From NCBI GenBank assembly GCA_021769425.1, contig JAETSX010000005.1, positions 1 through 64,000 of the forward strand: 64,000 bases of DNA, given 5' to 3'. A program made the translations under genes and the position numbers. The notes under the pieces were generated by a model. That model saw only the letters and a list, made by a program, of their open reading frames with translations, had not been told where the DNA came from and ran no database searches. The number at the start of each line of letters is the position of its first letter. Position 1 is the first letter of the stretch. This stretch comes from Eubacterium sp. GTDB taxonomy: Bacteria; Bacillota; Clostridia; Lachnospirales; Lachnospiraceae. This document shows, in pieces, positions 25,519 to 36,598 of the stretch.

Positions 25519-26037
25519 TTATAACTTTCTGATATCTGTGAAACTTATTTCAACCGGCGTTTCACGGCCGAACAGGTCAACATTGATTGTAACCATCTGT
25601 TTCCCATGATTCATGGCCTGGATAATCCCAACCGTGTCTTTCCAGACACCGCCGGTCACCTGGATAGAATCACCTTCTTCAAAATCTACAACCACATTTT
25701 GATCAACCTGAATACCCAATGGCCTCATTTCAGCTTCAGTGAGTGGTACGGGCTTGGAACCCGGGCCAACAAATCCGGTAACACCCCTGGTATTTCTGAC
25801 CACATACCATATATCATCATTCATAACCATATTAATCAGAACATATCCTGGAAACATCTTTTTCTCGACGGTTTTTTTCACGCCGTTTTTCATTTCCACA
25901 ACACTCTGCATCGGAACCCGAACCTCCAGAATCTGATCTTCCAGATGACGGTTCTCGATGGTTTTCTCAATGTTCTCCTTAACTTTGTTTTCATAACCCG
26001 AATAGGTATGAACTACGTACCAGTTTGCCTCTGCCAT
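25519..26037 (-). CDS. nusG: transcription termination/antitermination factor NusG
   Basis: MAEANWYVVHTYSGYENKVKENIEK...; NGN + KOW domains. Confidence 0.98.
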   Translation of the reverse strand: MAEANWYVVHTYSGYENKVKENIEKTIENRHLEDQILEVRVPMQSVVEMKNGVKKTVEKKMFPGYVLINMVMNDDIWYVVRNTRGVTGFVGPGSKPVPLTEAEMRPLGIQVDQNVVVDFEEGDSIQVTGGVWKDTVGIIQAMNHGKQMVTINVDLFGRETPVEISFTDIRKL

Positions 26038-26053
26038 AAATCACCTATGCCTC

Positions 26054-26260
26054 CTATAATTTCACCAGGTTATCCACACCATACCGGATGATCACATCCA
26101 ATACGGCAATGATCAGACCTAAGACAACAGAAACAGCTACCACAGCAGCCGTCTGTCTGCTAAGTGATTTTTTGTCCGGCCAGATAATCTTGCCAAACTC
26201 AGCCTTAAGACCGGTGAACCAGCTCGTTTTTGAAGCTTTTTCTGTATTGGTTTCTCCCAT
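26054..26260 (-). CDS. secE: preprotein translocase subunit SecE
   Basis: 68 aa, single TM, adjacent to nusG. Confidence 0.95.
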   Translation of the reverse strand: MGETNTEKASKTSWFTGLKAEFGKIIWPDKKSLSRQTAAVVAVSVVLGLIIAVLDVIIRYGVDNLVKL

Positions 26261-26340
26261 TTTTACCTCCAGCGGCGCAGTAAATGCGCCATCATTCAGG
26301 GACGGTCAAAATATTTTAACCTTCACTCTGCTCCATTTTA

Positions 26341-26490
26341 TTACTTGGTTTCCTTGTGTAACGTGTGTGTCCTGCAGAATCTGCAGTATTTCTTGGTCTC
26401 CATTCTGTCCGGATGAGTTTTCTTATCCTTGGTCGTATTGTAATTACGTTGCTTACATTCTGTACATGCCAATGTAATTCTTGTGCGCAC
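26341..26490 (-). CDS. rpmG: 50S ribosomal protein L33
   Basis: [52 protein letters not shown] start at 26490 (listed ORF to 26730 over-extended). Confidence 0.95.
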   Translation of the reverse strand: MRTRITLACTECKQRNYNTTKDKKTHPDRMETKKYCRFCRTHTLHKETK

Positions 26491-26751
26491 AACTTCCACC
26501 TCCACTTGCTTTCTAATTTTAGGCATAAAAAAAAGACCTACTTCCATCGCTAGTCTAATATAGCACACTTTTCCTGTGTCCGTCAATACTTTTGCAGAAT
26601 ATAATATGAAAAAACTATGAAAAAAACTTAATAAATAGGAAAAAATATCCGATATAAATATTGAATTATAGATTGAACGCAAAAAGTACAAGGAGTTATT
26701 TTGCGCCCCCATGCTTCGGCATGATTTCACGGATGAAAGGAGGGGATTTTT

Positions 26752-28050
26752 ATGGCCGCTATTGAAACCGCTTATAATTACTATTTAAGCACTTACGGAA
26801 AACAAACGGCTTCCCGCTATGATTCGCATAAAAAAAGCGAATTACGCAGTATATACAATAACATCGTAAAAATCAATAAAGACTCCCCCCTCTATAAGAT
26901 TAAACACTCGGGGGATGTTCAGAAGTTCGCCATTGACATCAAGGAAAGCACCAGAGTTATCAAGAATGTGATTGCATCTCTTACGGATGCAGAAGAAGGG
27001 ATCGGCAACGCTTTCCAGAAAAAGATCGCCGTGTCTTCCCAGGAAGACGTTGTTTCCGCTGATTTTATCGGCGACAATAAAAAATCCGAAGAAACAGACA
27101 GTTTCCTTATCGAAGTGAAGCAGCTTGCTTCTTCCCAGATTAATCTGGGGAATTTTCTGGATAAAAACAATTTATCCTTAAAACCTGGCTCTTATTCCTT
27201 TGATTTGGAAAATACTTCGTCTACTTTTGAATTTCAGTTTACTGTTAATTCAGATGATACCAATTATACCACCCAGTTAAAGCTTTCCAATCTAATCAGC
27301 AATGCAGATATCGGATTAAAGGCATCGGTAATTGAAGATCAAGACGGCTTAAGCGCACTGCAGATCGAATCGGTTACCACCGGAATTGCACCAGAAGAAA
27401 ATTATCTGTTCTCTATCTATCCTCAGGGAACCAGGGATTCTATTTCTGCAATTGATGCTTTGGGCATTGATCATGTTGCCCAGGAAGCCGGCAATGCAGT
27501 TTTTCTGTTAGATGGCATGGAACGCTCTGCTTATTCTAATACGTTTACAATCAACCATGCTTTCGAACTGACACTTCGGGGACTCAGCGAAGAAGGAAAT
27601 CCGGCTGTAATCGGTTTCAAGACTAACGCTGACGCCATGGCAGAGAATATTCAGACATTGGTAGATTCTTACAACTCTATTCTGCATACTGCCAATAAAT
27701 ACTCCGACTCTCAGCATCAGAGCGTTAAACTGTACCGGGATATGAGCAGCACTGCTTTTACATTCCAGAACAGCCTTGAAAGCATGGGGCTCCTGGTGAA
27801 TGATAAGGGTGAAATATCTATTGATAAAGCATTGTTAACTGAATCTGTTTCGGAAGACAATGCAGAGGAGCATTTGTCCGTCTTAAATGAATTTAAGAAT
27901 TTATTAAACACCAAGGCCAATAATGCTTCATTAGATCCCATGAAATATGTAGATAAAATTATTGTCACTTATAAAAAGCCGGGAAAGAATCTGGTAACGC
28001 CTTATATTACTTCGATTTACTCGGGAATGATGATGGATCGGTATTGCTGA
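26752..28050 (+). CDS. FliD-like flagellar hook-associated/cap protein
   Basis: 432 aa; FliD-like architecture ([18 protein letters not shown]..., [48 protein letters not shown]); next to a flagellin gene. Confidence 0.65.
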   Translation: MAAIETAYNYYLSTYGKQTASRYDSHKKSELRSIYNNIVKINKDSPLYKIKHSGDVQKFAIDIKESTRVIKNVIASLTDAEEGIGNAFQKKIAVSSQEDVVSADFIGDNKKSEETDSFLIEVKQLASSQINLGNFLDKNNLSLKPGSYSFDLENTSSTFEFQFTVNSDDTNYTTQLKLSNLISNADIGLKASVIEDQDGLSALQIESVTTGIAPEENYLFSIYPQGTRDSISAIDALGIDHVAQEAGNAVFLLDGMERSAYSNTFTINHAFELTLRGLSEEGNPAVIGFKTNADAMAENIQTLVDSYNSILHTANKYSDSQHQSVKLYRDMSSTAFTFQNSLESMGLLVNDKGEISIDKALLTESVSEDNAEEHLSVLNEFKNLLNTKANNASLDPMKYVDKIIVTYKKPGKNLVTPYITSIYSGMMMDRYC

Positions 28051-28078
28051 TGAAAAATATGAATGAATATGAATAAAC

Positions 28079-28125
28079 TGCCGGAAGATGCTCTTCATAA
28101 GCCATTTTCCGGCAGTCTTTAATTT
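28079..28125 (+). terminator. intrinsic terminator after the FliD-like gene
   Basis: CTGCCGGAA...TTCCGGCAG followed by tcttt. Confidence 0.75.
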
Positions 28126-28248
28126 CTTTCTTTTAGGAAGTTAACCGCACGCCGGGCACATTTGCGAAGCAATATCTACCCCTTATGCAAGTTCGCATCT
28201 TCATTTCTGAACTGCGTAAACGTCTACAGATTTCTCTTTCTATGATAC

Positions 28249-29061
28249 TTAGAAATTCATCAGCCGGTTCACGCTTCCATATTGCTCCATCTGTTTCTTC
28301 TGCATCATGATCCGGTATTCCTGCAGTAAACTGTTCTTCTTCATATCAGAAACCGCTCCCGCATAATCCAAATCCTCAATCCTGCTGCGTGACGCCGTAA
28401 CATTGTAAGATGCATAGGAATTATAATTCATGGTGTAGTCCAAACGGTTATAAGTTGCCCCAAGTCCGCTTCTTGCCGAAGAAACTTTCTCCAATGCACT
28501 GTCAATGGCGGAAATATCAAAATCTCCCGTCACGTCATAATCGGAAAGCCCCAGAGAATCCAATACTGCATTGGGCATATTGATGTTCATGCCGCTTCCG
28601 TCGGGACCGGACGCCACATGGGAATTCTTCATGGACCCGTCCAGTACGTTCATATTGTTAAACTGGGTGTTCTTAGCTGCATCAGAAATATAATCCTTCA
28701 GCTGGTCAATTTCCTGCTGAATGGCCTCCCTGTCATCATCTCCGTAAATTGCCGTATTAGATGCCTGGATGCTTAATTCCCGCATACGCTGCAGGGAATC
28801 GGAAATCTTAGACAGTCCGCCTTCTGCCACATTCACCATATCCTGAGAAGTAGCGGCATTGCGCCTGCCTACGTCATAGCCATTGCTCTGGGTCAGCATC
28901 TTCGCAGCTATTGCAAGACCTGCCGCATCATCTGCAGCTTTATTGATCCGCTTGCCGCTGGATAACTGCTGAAAATTCTTGTGCAGATTCTGGTTCTGTT
29001 TGGTGTATAAACTGCGGTTCTGGTATAAATTCCGGCTGCCGCCAATGGATGAAATACTCAT
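28249..29061 (-). CDS. flagellin-family protein (short, 270 aa)
   Basis: LHKNFQQLSSGKRINKAADDAAGLAIAAKM...VNVAEGGLSKISDSLQRMRELSIQASN; conserved flagellin N-domain and SRIEDLDYA C-domain. Confidence 0.9.
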   Translation of the reverse strand: MSISSIGGSRNLYQNRSLYTKQNQNLHKNFQQLSSGKRINKAADDAAGLAIAAKMLTQSNGYDVGRRNAATSQDMVNVAEGGLSKISDSLQRMRELSIQASNTAIYGDDDREAIQQEIDQLKDYISDAAKNTQFNNMNVLDGSMKNSHVASGPDGSGMNINMPNAVLDSLGLSDYDVTGDFDISAIDSALEKVSSARSGLGATYNRLDYTMNYNSYASYNVTASRSRIEDLDYAGAVSDMKKNSLLQEYRIMMQKKQMEQYGSVNRLMNF

Positions 29062-29355
29062 AGAATAACCTCCTTCCTTTTCATCGCTTTATTTTTCTTA
29101 TGTCAATGCCTTCTGCTGTTACAATACCCATACTCAAACGATTCGCCGAATGCTTTCCATACCCTCCGGAAAACAGCGGATCATTTGGAAAACAAGTATG
29201 CTCTTGTGTATAATTTAATTATAGCAAAGGGAAAAATTTTTGCAATGAATTATTGGAAAATTTTTCAAAGCATGCTCCCGTAGTTTTGCAACCTGCTGCA
29301 AATTCCTGAATGAACCACCCGCTGCAAGCAACGGGGTATCCTATCCTGGTAACTA

Positions 29356-29727
29356 TTATTTCACTTCCTCCAGAACTTCCCCCGCCGCTTTCCCAAAATC
29401 CTCAAATACAGGAAGGGTTTCTTTCAGGGAAGCGGCAATCTCACCGTCGTTTTTCCCTTCCAAGGCCTTGCTGAGCTTCAAAATACTGCTGTTAATATCC
29501 TCTTTGTGAATACGTTCTTTTTGCTCATTCAGCAGCGTCATCGTGCCGTTTAAGATGCCGATTTCCCAATTAATGCCTTTGACAATCTCATCCAGAAATT
29601 TGTCTGTGTCCTCTTTCCGGTCCCCTTCTAGTTCCGGAATAATGTTCTTCATACTTTTTATGAGACGTTTGTTGTAGTCCTCCAAAACCTCCAGCGCCTC
29701 TATCTGCTGTGCCCGCATATCCTCCAT
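29356..29727 (-). CDS. hypothetical protein, helical, possibly motility-associated
   Basis: 123 aa ORF, RBS-preceded, between flagellin and glycosyltransferase genes. Confidence 0.55.
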   Translation of the reverse strand: MEDMRAQQIEALEVLEDYNKRLIKSMKNIIPELEGDRKEDTDKFLDEIVKGINWEIGILNGTMTLLNEQKERIHKEDINSSILKLSKALEGKNDGEIAASLKETLPVFEDFGKAAGEVLEEVK

Positions 29728-29760
29728 GATGCGCTTCCTCCTTTTTCTCTCGTAAATTTA

Positions 29761-30927
29761 TCAGCAAACAGTCCTAAGAATCTGCTTCACCCGCAGCTCC
29801 AGGGAATACTGTTCCTTTGCTTTCAGATAACCGTTTTTGGCAATCTCCTGCCGTTCCCTATCATGTTCCAGATAGTACCCGATTTTATCCACCAGCTCCT
29901 CTTCACTTGCATAGATGTCCAAATCTTTTCCAACCTCAAAATATTCCGGAATTTCACTCTGGAAATTCGTCAATACAAATCCCCTGGCTCCCAGAATATC
30001 CCAAAGCCTCAGAGGGATTCCCGTTCGGATGGGCTTTGAGGTAAAATTCAGATTAATCTTGGATAAATGAAAAATCTTAGGCATCTCTGTAGCGCTTTTG
30101 GCAAGCCCTCTGTAATTTGCCTTGGGCAGAGGGCTGAAATCACTTGCCGTATATAAATCCAGGCTGTATGTTTCGGACACCCGTTTCAGCAGGCGCAGCC
30201 TTTCCTGCTCGGTGACCTTATTTCCCAGATAGAGATGAGCCATAGCTGCCCGGTCATTATGGTTCGCCTTCTCCGGAAAATAATAAAAAGGCACTTTTTC
30301 CTTAAATTGCCGCAGCGCCTCATCCGTAATGCATTCTTCCAGAAAATTGTAGCCGTAAACCTTAGTCTGAGCCTCAATGACGCCGTCCAGGTATCCCTTC
30401 AGCCAGGATTCCTCCTTCAAATGGTTATAAGGGCATTTTTCCGTATACAGGGAACCAATAAAAGAAACATCAGCAGAATATTTCTTCCTGTCCTCTTCTG
30501 TAATGCTCTCAATCAGAGAATCCAAACGTTCATAATCTGTGCCCAGGGGCAGGTAAAAAATTCCCTTGGGATTCTCATTGCGGAATTCTTCATAAAGCGC
30601 ATAATCAAATAAAAAAATACGGTTCCAGTTATTTCGGATGGAATAAGAATACAGCTCCATCACCGGACTGTCCACAATCCAGCAAACATAGGGAATATGA
30701 AAAATATTGCATACTTCAGAAACCACCGGAAAAAAATTGATACTGAAAACAATCTGACTTTCCTGTTTTTTCAATTCTGCGCTGACCAGATTCATCTGCC
30801 CTCTGGCGTCCAGCTCCTTATTCCTCATTTCCTCTGTAATCTCAGTGACTGTGTGTCCCAGACGCTTCATAACTGCGATAATGTCCGGCTCGCAGATGCT
30901 GTTATAACGGTAAAATAGTATATTCAT
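29761..30927 (-). CDS. CgeB-like glycosyltransferase
   Basis: 388 aa; C-terminal GIPLRLWDILGARGFVLTNFQSEIPEYFEVGKDLDIYASEEELVDKIGYYLEHD pattern of CgeB/Glyco_trans_1_2. Confidence 0.8.
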   Translation of the reverse strand: MNILFYRYNSICEPDIIAVMKRLGHTVTEITEEMRNKELDARGQMNLVSAELKKQESQIVFSINFFPVVSEVCNIFHIPYVCWIVDSPVMELYSYSIRNNWNRIFLFDYALYEEFRNENPKGIFYLPLGTDYERLDSLIESITEEDRKKYSADVSFIGSLYTEKCPYNHLKEESWLKGYLDGVIEAQTKVYGYNFLEECITDEALRQFKEKVPFYYFPEKANHNDRAAMAHLYLGNKVTEQERLRLLKRVSETYSLDLYTASDFSPLPKANYRGLAKSATEMPKIFHLSKINLNFTSKPIRTGIPLRLWDILGARGFVLTNFQSEIPEYFEVGKDLDIYASEEELVDKIGYYLEHDRERQEIAKNGYLKAKEQYSLELRVKQILRTVC

Positions 30928-30936
30928 TTCTTTTCC

Positions 30937-32001
30937 TCAATCTATCCGAATTTCTTTTGGGCTGCAGAACTCTGCAATAACCTGGTTCCGGTAATTCTCT
31001 TCTTTCACCGGCGACAATTCCTGTTCTTCTCCGATTTCGTTATTATATTTGCCGCCTACGGGAGTTCTGCGCCCTTCTCCCCGCAAAAACCATTCGTACT
31101 CCAAATCAATATGCCCGATATCCACTGCCTGGTATCCAGCTTTGCACAGATCTGCAGCCAAAACCGTCGCCGCCGCCCCCAAAGCCAGCAAAAACAGCTT
31201 GTCTTTCGGCTGTTTCAAGCAGCAGTCCAGAATCTCCTGATATCTGGAAAATGCATTTTCCGCAGGGCCGATAATCCTCTGAATACTTCCGGCATTGTCA
31301 AATAAATCATTTCCAACTCCAAGGCCGGTATAGCATCCCTCCACAAAGATGCAATCCCTGCCCTCCCAGATCCTCTTCAAATTATCAAACCGCCGTCTGG
31401 GCTCACCGGTCTGATTGTCTGCGTACATCACATATGGCCTGGTCACATAGGCGTCATAATATTCCTTCCCGGGATCCAGAAGTTCCAGATGTTCCCTGCG
31501 CACCTGCGGATTCAGGTAACACCGTATCTCTCTCCTTGCCTGTTCGGTATACTTCTCCAGGCTGCCATAATTGTCGGCAATTCCTATCAGAAGATTTTCA
31601 TCCTCCGATTGAAGCGTCTCTTTCAGTTTCCGGCTCAGTTCTTCCTCCACCTGTGTTTGAAATCTGTGGCGGATCCGCCCTGCAATAGCTGCAAATTCCC
31701 CGTCTCCGAATCTGGCCATGGATTTTCCATGATTCACAATTTCATCCACGGCAAGCTCCCCGCTGGAAATCCTGGGGAAAGAGCCTTCTAACGGCTCTTT
31801 CATTCTGTCATACAATTCATATACGGCATTTTCCTGGAAATTCAGGTGTTCCTGATGGTTCTGCTCCGACCATTCCAGCAGTTGTTTCTGCCCCCGAATC
31901 AGCAGTTTGTTATCTTCTTCTAATTGATATACCCTGCGCTGTAAGCCTTCCACTATCCCCAAAAGGCTTAAAAACTGTTGCTCCAATTCCATTGATACCA
32001 C
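30937..32001 (-). CDS. GT-D fold (DUF1792-like) glycosyltransferase domain protein
   Basis: SMARFGDGEFAAIAG ... WEGRDCIFVEGCYTGLGVGNDLFDNAGSIQRIIGPAENAF ... LGAAATVLAADLCKAGYQAVDIGHIDLEYEWFLRG. Confidence 0.8.
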   Translation of the reverse strand: MVSMELEQQFLSLLGIVEGLQRRVYQLEEDNKLLIRGQKQLLEWSEQNHQEHLNFQENAVYELYDRMKEPLEGSFPRISSGELAVDEIVNHGKSMARFGDGEFAAIAGRIRHRFQTQVEEELSRKLKETLQSEDENLLIGIADNYGSLEKYTEQARREIRCYLNPQVRREHLELLDPGKEYYDAYVTRPYVMYADNQTGEPRRRFDNLKRIWEGRDCIFVEGCYTGLGVGNDLFDNAGSIQRIIGPAENAFSRYQEILDCCLKQPKDKLFLLALGAAATVLAADLCKAGYQAVDIGHIDLEYEWFLRGEGRRTPVGGKYNNEIGEEQELSPVKEENYRNQVIAEFCSPKEIRID

Positions 32002-32100
32002 CGTCCTTTATTCCTCATAAATATCCGTCTTATATGCACTTTACATTATAAATGTCTTCCTTGCATGCACCATACTTTTTCATGCTCCGCCCCGCAGGCG

Positions 32101-33081
32101 CTAGACATTATAAATATCCGCCTTGTATGCTTTCATATTATGCCGCATCCAGCCAATTGTTTCTGAAATTCCTTCTGCAAACGTATACTGCTGCTTCCAG
32201 TCTGTCAGCCTTTTTATTTTGTCATTGGAACCCAGAAGACGGTTCACTTCACTTTTCTCCGGCCGCAAACGCTGCTCATCACACACAATCTCCGCCTTTG
32301 GATTAATCTGGGAAATAATTTCTTCTGCCAGTTCTCCAATGGAGATCTCCTGCTGAGTTGCGATATTAATTTCTTCTCCGATTGTTTTATCTGATTCTGC
32401 AATAGCAATAAATCCCGCCGCCGTATCTTTCACATAATTAAAATCTCTGGTAGGCGTCAAAGCGCCCAGCTTAATTTCCTCTTTTCCTGCCAGAAGCTGG
32501 GAGATAATGGTGGGAATCACTGCCCTTGCCGACTGTCTGGGGCCGAAAGTATTAAAAGGCCGCACAATAGACACCGGAAGCTGAAAACTCCTGTAAAAGC
32601 TCTCCGCCAGCCGGTCCGCCCCGATCTTGGTGGCAGAATAAGGAGACTGGCCCTGGTAAGGATGCTTTTCATCTATAGGCACATACTGAGCCGTTCCATA
32701 TACTTCAGAAGTAGAAGTCACAAACACCCGCCCCGTCTCCAGCTGGCGGGCTGCCTGCAGGACATTTAATGTCCCCTTGATATTGGTATCCACGTAAGAA
32801 TCCGGAGAATGGTAGCTGAAAGGGATAGCAATCAATGCCGCCAGATGGAACACTGCATCCACCCCTTTCATGGCCTCCCGCACTCCGTTGGGGTCACGGA
32901 TATCTCCGGTAAATACCTCAATTTCCTTTAACTTTTCCTGAGGAAGGCTGTCCAGCCAGCCCCAGGTATTAAAGGAATTATAATAAGCAAATGCTTTGAC
33001 ATCATAGCCTCGTTCCAGAAGGCTTTCTGTTAAATGGCTTCCGATAAAACCGTCTGCTCCGGTTACTAATACTCTTTTCAT
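32101..33081 (-). CDS. legB: NAD-dependent nucleotide-sugar 4,6-dehydratase (LegB-like)
   Basis: SDR/epimerase: VLVTGADGFIGSHL, YSATK; in cluster with PtmE/LegG/LegI homologs. Confidence 0.8.
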   Translation of the reverse strand: MKRVLVTGADGFIGSHLTESLLERGYDVKAFAYYNSFNTWGWLDSLPQEKLKEIEVFTGDIRDPNGVREAMKGVDAVFHLAALIAIPFSYHSPDSYVDTNIKGTLNVLQAARQLETGRVFVTSTSEVYGTAQYVPIDEKHPYQGQSPYSATKIGADRLAESFYRSFQLPVSIVRPFNTFGPRQSARAVIPTIISQLLAGKEEIKLGALTPTRDFNYVKDTAAGFIAIAESDKTIGEEINIATQQEISIGELAEEIISQINPKAEIVCDEQRLRPEKSEVNRLLGSNDKIKRLTDWKQQYTFAEGISETIGWMRHNMKAYKADIYNV

Positions 33082-33111
33082 AATGGGAAATCCTTTCTCA
33101 GTTACTTTTTC

Positions 33112-34266
33112 CTACTCTGCTTTCAGATTCAGCTTCTCTTCCATACGGTGCATCTCCTCGAATTCCCCCATATCCAGAAATGACTCCTCGCTGATGGGAT
33201 ACATTCCCACACCCCGTTCCTCCTTCAATAGCTTATCCGCTAAATCCGTCATATGGAAAAAGGTTTGTTCCGGAATATCTTTCAGAAGCTCCGGATTCAG
33301 GATATACATTCCGGTATTGACGAAATAAGAAAGCCTGGGCTTTTCTTCCATGGAATGGATTCTGCCGTTCTCACTGGAATGAACCACGCCGTAGGGCACA
33401 ACAATATTCTTCAATGCAGTTACCATGGTCAGTTCATTTCCTGATTCCAGATGATATTGATAAATGTCAGCATAATTGGCATGAATCAGAATATCACAAT
33501 TTGTCACGATAAAAGGTTTATGTAATTCCTCTCCCAGCAAAGTAAGGCTTCCTGCCGTCCCAAGGGGCTTATCCTCCTCCACATAATCCAACATGTAATC
33601 TGATATATTGTCTGAAAAATAAGATTTAATCATGCTTTTTCTGTAATTTACCGTAGCATGAAAATCTTTCACCCCATATTTCCGAAATTCATTGATGATA
33701 CGTTCCATAATGGGAATGTCACCAATTGGAATCAGGGGCTTAGGAAGAATTTTGGTATAAGGGTAGAGACGGGTTCCCTTACCTCCTGCCATAATCACAA
33801 CAGGAACTTCCTGCAGCGGCATGTTCTGTTCTGCATTCTCGCTGCCGTCACTTTCTTCTTTGAAGATAATATCTTTAATCCGGTTCTCTTTAGTCACCAC
33901 CGGAAGCGCGGTAATCAGGTATTTTTCCATGTATTCTTTGGCTTTTCTGCGTTCTTTGCAGGTGATGACTTTGGGATTTCTGTTCATGATATGATATATT
34001 TCCCCCTGCAAATCTCCCGTTTTAATCAGCCAGCGGCGGATGTCTCCGTCCGTTACAACGCCGATTAATTTTTCACTTTCATCTATCACGAATAAAATTC
34101 CTTTGGCATTGGAATCTATTCTCTGCATGGCCTCCACTACTATCACAGTCCGTGGAATCAAAAACCTGCCCAGCTCTTCTCGCTTCATCCGGGGAACCTC
34201 CTGTTTGATACGCTGCCGTCCTGGCAGCTTGTATTCTATTATAGGTATATCGGCTTTATTTGGCAA
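33112..34266 (-). CDS. ptmE: CBS-domain sugar nucleotidyltransferase (PtmE-like glucosamine-1-P guanylyltransferase)
   Basis: N-terminal CBS pair then VVIMAGGKGTRLYPYTKILPKPLIPIGDIPIMERII. Confidence 0.8.
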   Translation of the reverse strand: MPNKADIPIIEYKLPGRQRIKQEVPRMKREELGRFLIPRTVIVVEAMQRIDSNAKGILFVIDESEKLIGVVTDGDIRRWLIKTGDLQGEIYHIMNRNPKVITCKERRKAKEYMEKYLITALPVVTKENRIKDIIFKEESDGSENAEQNMPLQEVPVVIMAGGKGTRLYPYTKILPKPLIPIGDIPIMERIINEFRKYGVKDFHATVNYRKSMIKSYFSDNISDYMLDYVEEDKPLGTAGSLTLLGEELHKPFIVTNCDILIHANYADIYQYHLESGNELTMVTALKNIVVPYGVVHSSENGRIHSMEEKPRLSYFVNTGMYILNPELLKDIPEQTFFHMTDLADKLLKEERGVGMYPISEESFLDMGEFEEMHRMEEKLNLKAE

Positions 34267-34271
34267 GTTCT

Positions 34272-35964
34272 TTAACCAATCAGAACTTTCTTTCCCTGGA
34301 ATGCAAAACCATAGCTGCGTATCCGTTTCTGAGAGATTCCTTTGGCCAGAAGGCCGGCGGCGTAATTCTTCTCTTCGATCTGGGCAAGGGCCGCTTTTAC
34401 GGTGTCCTTAAGCTCTTTCTCTTCTTCTGTGTCCTGCACCTTGAATTCCAGTATGATTGCATCATCTTCTTTCTCTCTCGGTTCCAGGACCACATCATAC
34501 CTGCCGAAGCCGCTTTCCCGGTTGGAGGTAAGCACATAGCGGCCTGACAATTCCACCATCAATCCCAGTACAAATCCATGGTAAAAGCGTTCCGGCTCCG
34601 CTTCCGAACCTTTCTTTCCTGTGTCAAAATAACTGAATGTGCTCAAAGCAACCTTATTCATGTAATGATTCATGGCTTTTACATCTCCCAAGAGCAACGC
34701 TTTGATAAAGTCATTGTAATCAGAATCCACGCTGGCAAACCAGTTCCGGACCATCCTGCGCAGCACCATACGCACCTCAAGATTTGTCAATTCCAATTCA
34801 TATTCGTTTTCCCACTCCCCTGTTTCATACTGACGGATATTAAGGCTTTTCACTTTCATATAACCGCTTGCCAACAGCAGACTCCAAATCGCTTTCTCAT
34901 CATGATCCAACATACCAAATACGATCTGCTCATCAATGATCGTGCAAATGGAAAAACCCTGCAGCAGATTTTCAAAAGATTCTTTCACACTCTTCGCACT
35001 TTCTTGGACAAGCTTTCCAACTAGGCTGTTGGAACTGGTATTGGCCCAGTAGGCCCCCCCAATTTTCTCTCAGCAAGATAATTAAGCACTGACCAGGGAT
35101 TGTAGATATCTGTCATGTTCCCAAAAGTAAAACCATCATACCATTTCTTCACTTCTCCTTTCCGGTCAGACAGGCCGAATTCATCCAGCGACGCAAATAC
35201 CTCTTCTTCTGTAAATCCAAAACATTTTTCATACTGTTCCGATGTGGTGGTGACCACTTTCAGATGATTCAAATCAGAGAAAATGGATTCCTTGCTGATT
35301 CTGGTAATGCCCGTCAAAATAGCCCGCTCCAGGCTGGGATTCGTCTTAAAGGTTGCGTTAAACAATGCCCTGATAAAGGAAACCATTTCTTCCCAATATC
35401 CATTCACATAGGCTTCCTGCATAGGGGTATCGTATTCATCCAGGAGAATAATCACTCTTTTCCCATAATAGCGGGTCAAAAACTCTGACAGCATCCGAAG
35501 AGATGCCGCAGCAGCATTGTCCTCCATATCTGCCGATATATTCTGAAAGCTGCGCTTTTCATTTTCATTCAGCATATCCCCTTCCAGAAGAAAATCGCAT
35601 CGATTATAAAATTCTCTGATCATTCTGCATATGCTCTTGCGCACCTGGGCAAAGGTCGTCTCTTTTACAGCCGCAAAGCTCAAAAACATCACCGGATAGG
35701 TTCCCTGCAGATTCCGGTACTCTTCCTGCCGCCAGATGGAAAGGCCTTCAAATAATTCTCCTCTTCCTGCGTACTTTACAGAGAAAAATTTCTCCAACAT
35801 ACTCATGTTCAGCGTCTTCCCAAAGCGGCGGGGCGGGTAATCAGCGTTACAATATCATTCGCTTCCCACCATTCCCGGATGAAATCTGTTTTGTCTACAT
35901 AAAAATTGTTGGTAAGTCTTACGGTTTCAAAGTCCTGATGGCCTAGGCCTGTTTTTCTTGGCAT
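34272..35964 (-). pseudogene. AAA-ATPase-like / PD-(D/E)XK nuclease family gene broken by two frameshifts
   Basis: MPRKTGLGHQDFETVRLTNNFYVDKTDFIREWWEANDIVTLITRP | RRFGKTLNMSMLEKFFS...LNYLAERKLG | AYWANTSSNSLVGKLVQESAKSVKESFENLLQG...; three frames. Confidence 0.85.
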
Positions 35965-36037
35965 GGGGGTTCACCTTCCTTTCGGATTGCAAATTGTACG
36001 AGGATCCGTTAGCAGAGCGTTCGTCTCACAAGTGCAG

Positions 36038-36598
36038 TTAAAAATTCAACAAACCTGCAATATCAGAAAAATCAATAATCAAATCGTCATAGACGCCGGC
36101 CTTTACAGAATCAGCAAAGGTATAATCTCCTGTATTCTCTGATTCAAAATCATAGACAAAAATGCGGTCTTTCTCCGGATCAACAATCCAGTATTCTCTG
36201 ACGCCGGCGGTGCGGTATTTGAACAGTTTCGTATAATAGTCCATCCGCCTGCTGGCCGGCGATACAATTTCGATAATCCAGTCAGGAGCGCCCAGGCAGC
36301 CTCTATTTGTGAGTTTGGCAGGATCACAAATCACGGAAATATCCGGTTCCACATAGTTTTTGTCATCTTTGTACAGAAAAACGGCAAACGGGGCAAAAAA
36401 CGCTTCACAAAAGCCGCCCTTTGACTTGATATAGGAATTTATGACAGAAAACAGTTCCCGGGCAATTGTTTGATGCCTACGGCTGGGAGGCGCCATATTG
36501 TAAATCTGCCCGTCTATCAGTTCGGCTCTGCTGCCTTCCGGCAGATTGTAGATGTCGTCAATGGTGTAGTGCTTTTCTTGTGCTAATGCTGGGGGCAT
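36038..36598 (-). CDS. Uma2-family (DUF820) endonuclease-like protein
   Basis: YTIDDIYNLPEGSRAELIDGQIYNMAPPSRRHQTIARELF...VEPDISVICDPAKL...GAPDWIIEIVSPAS. Confidence 0.9.
   Translation of the reverse strand: MPPALAQEKHYTIDDIYNLPEGSRAELIDGQIYNMAPPSRRHQTIARELFSVINSYIKSKGGFCEAFFAPFAVFLYKDDKNYVEPDISVICDPAKLTNRGCLGAPDWIIEIVSPASRRMDYYTKLFKYRTAGVREYWIVDPEKDRIFVYDFESENTGDYTFADSVKAGVYDDLIIDFSDIAGLLNF

Noticed and set aside
26341-26730. 129-aa ORF as a novel protein
   Set aside because: Only the last 49 aa (GTG start at 26490) are real: ribosomal protein L33.
34272-35806. 34272-34988 and 35021-35806 as two separate genes
   Set aside because: Together with sequence up to 35964 they form one protein in three frames; treated as a single pseudogene.
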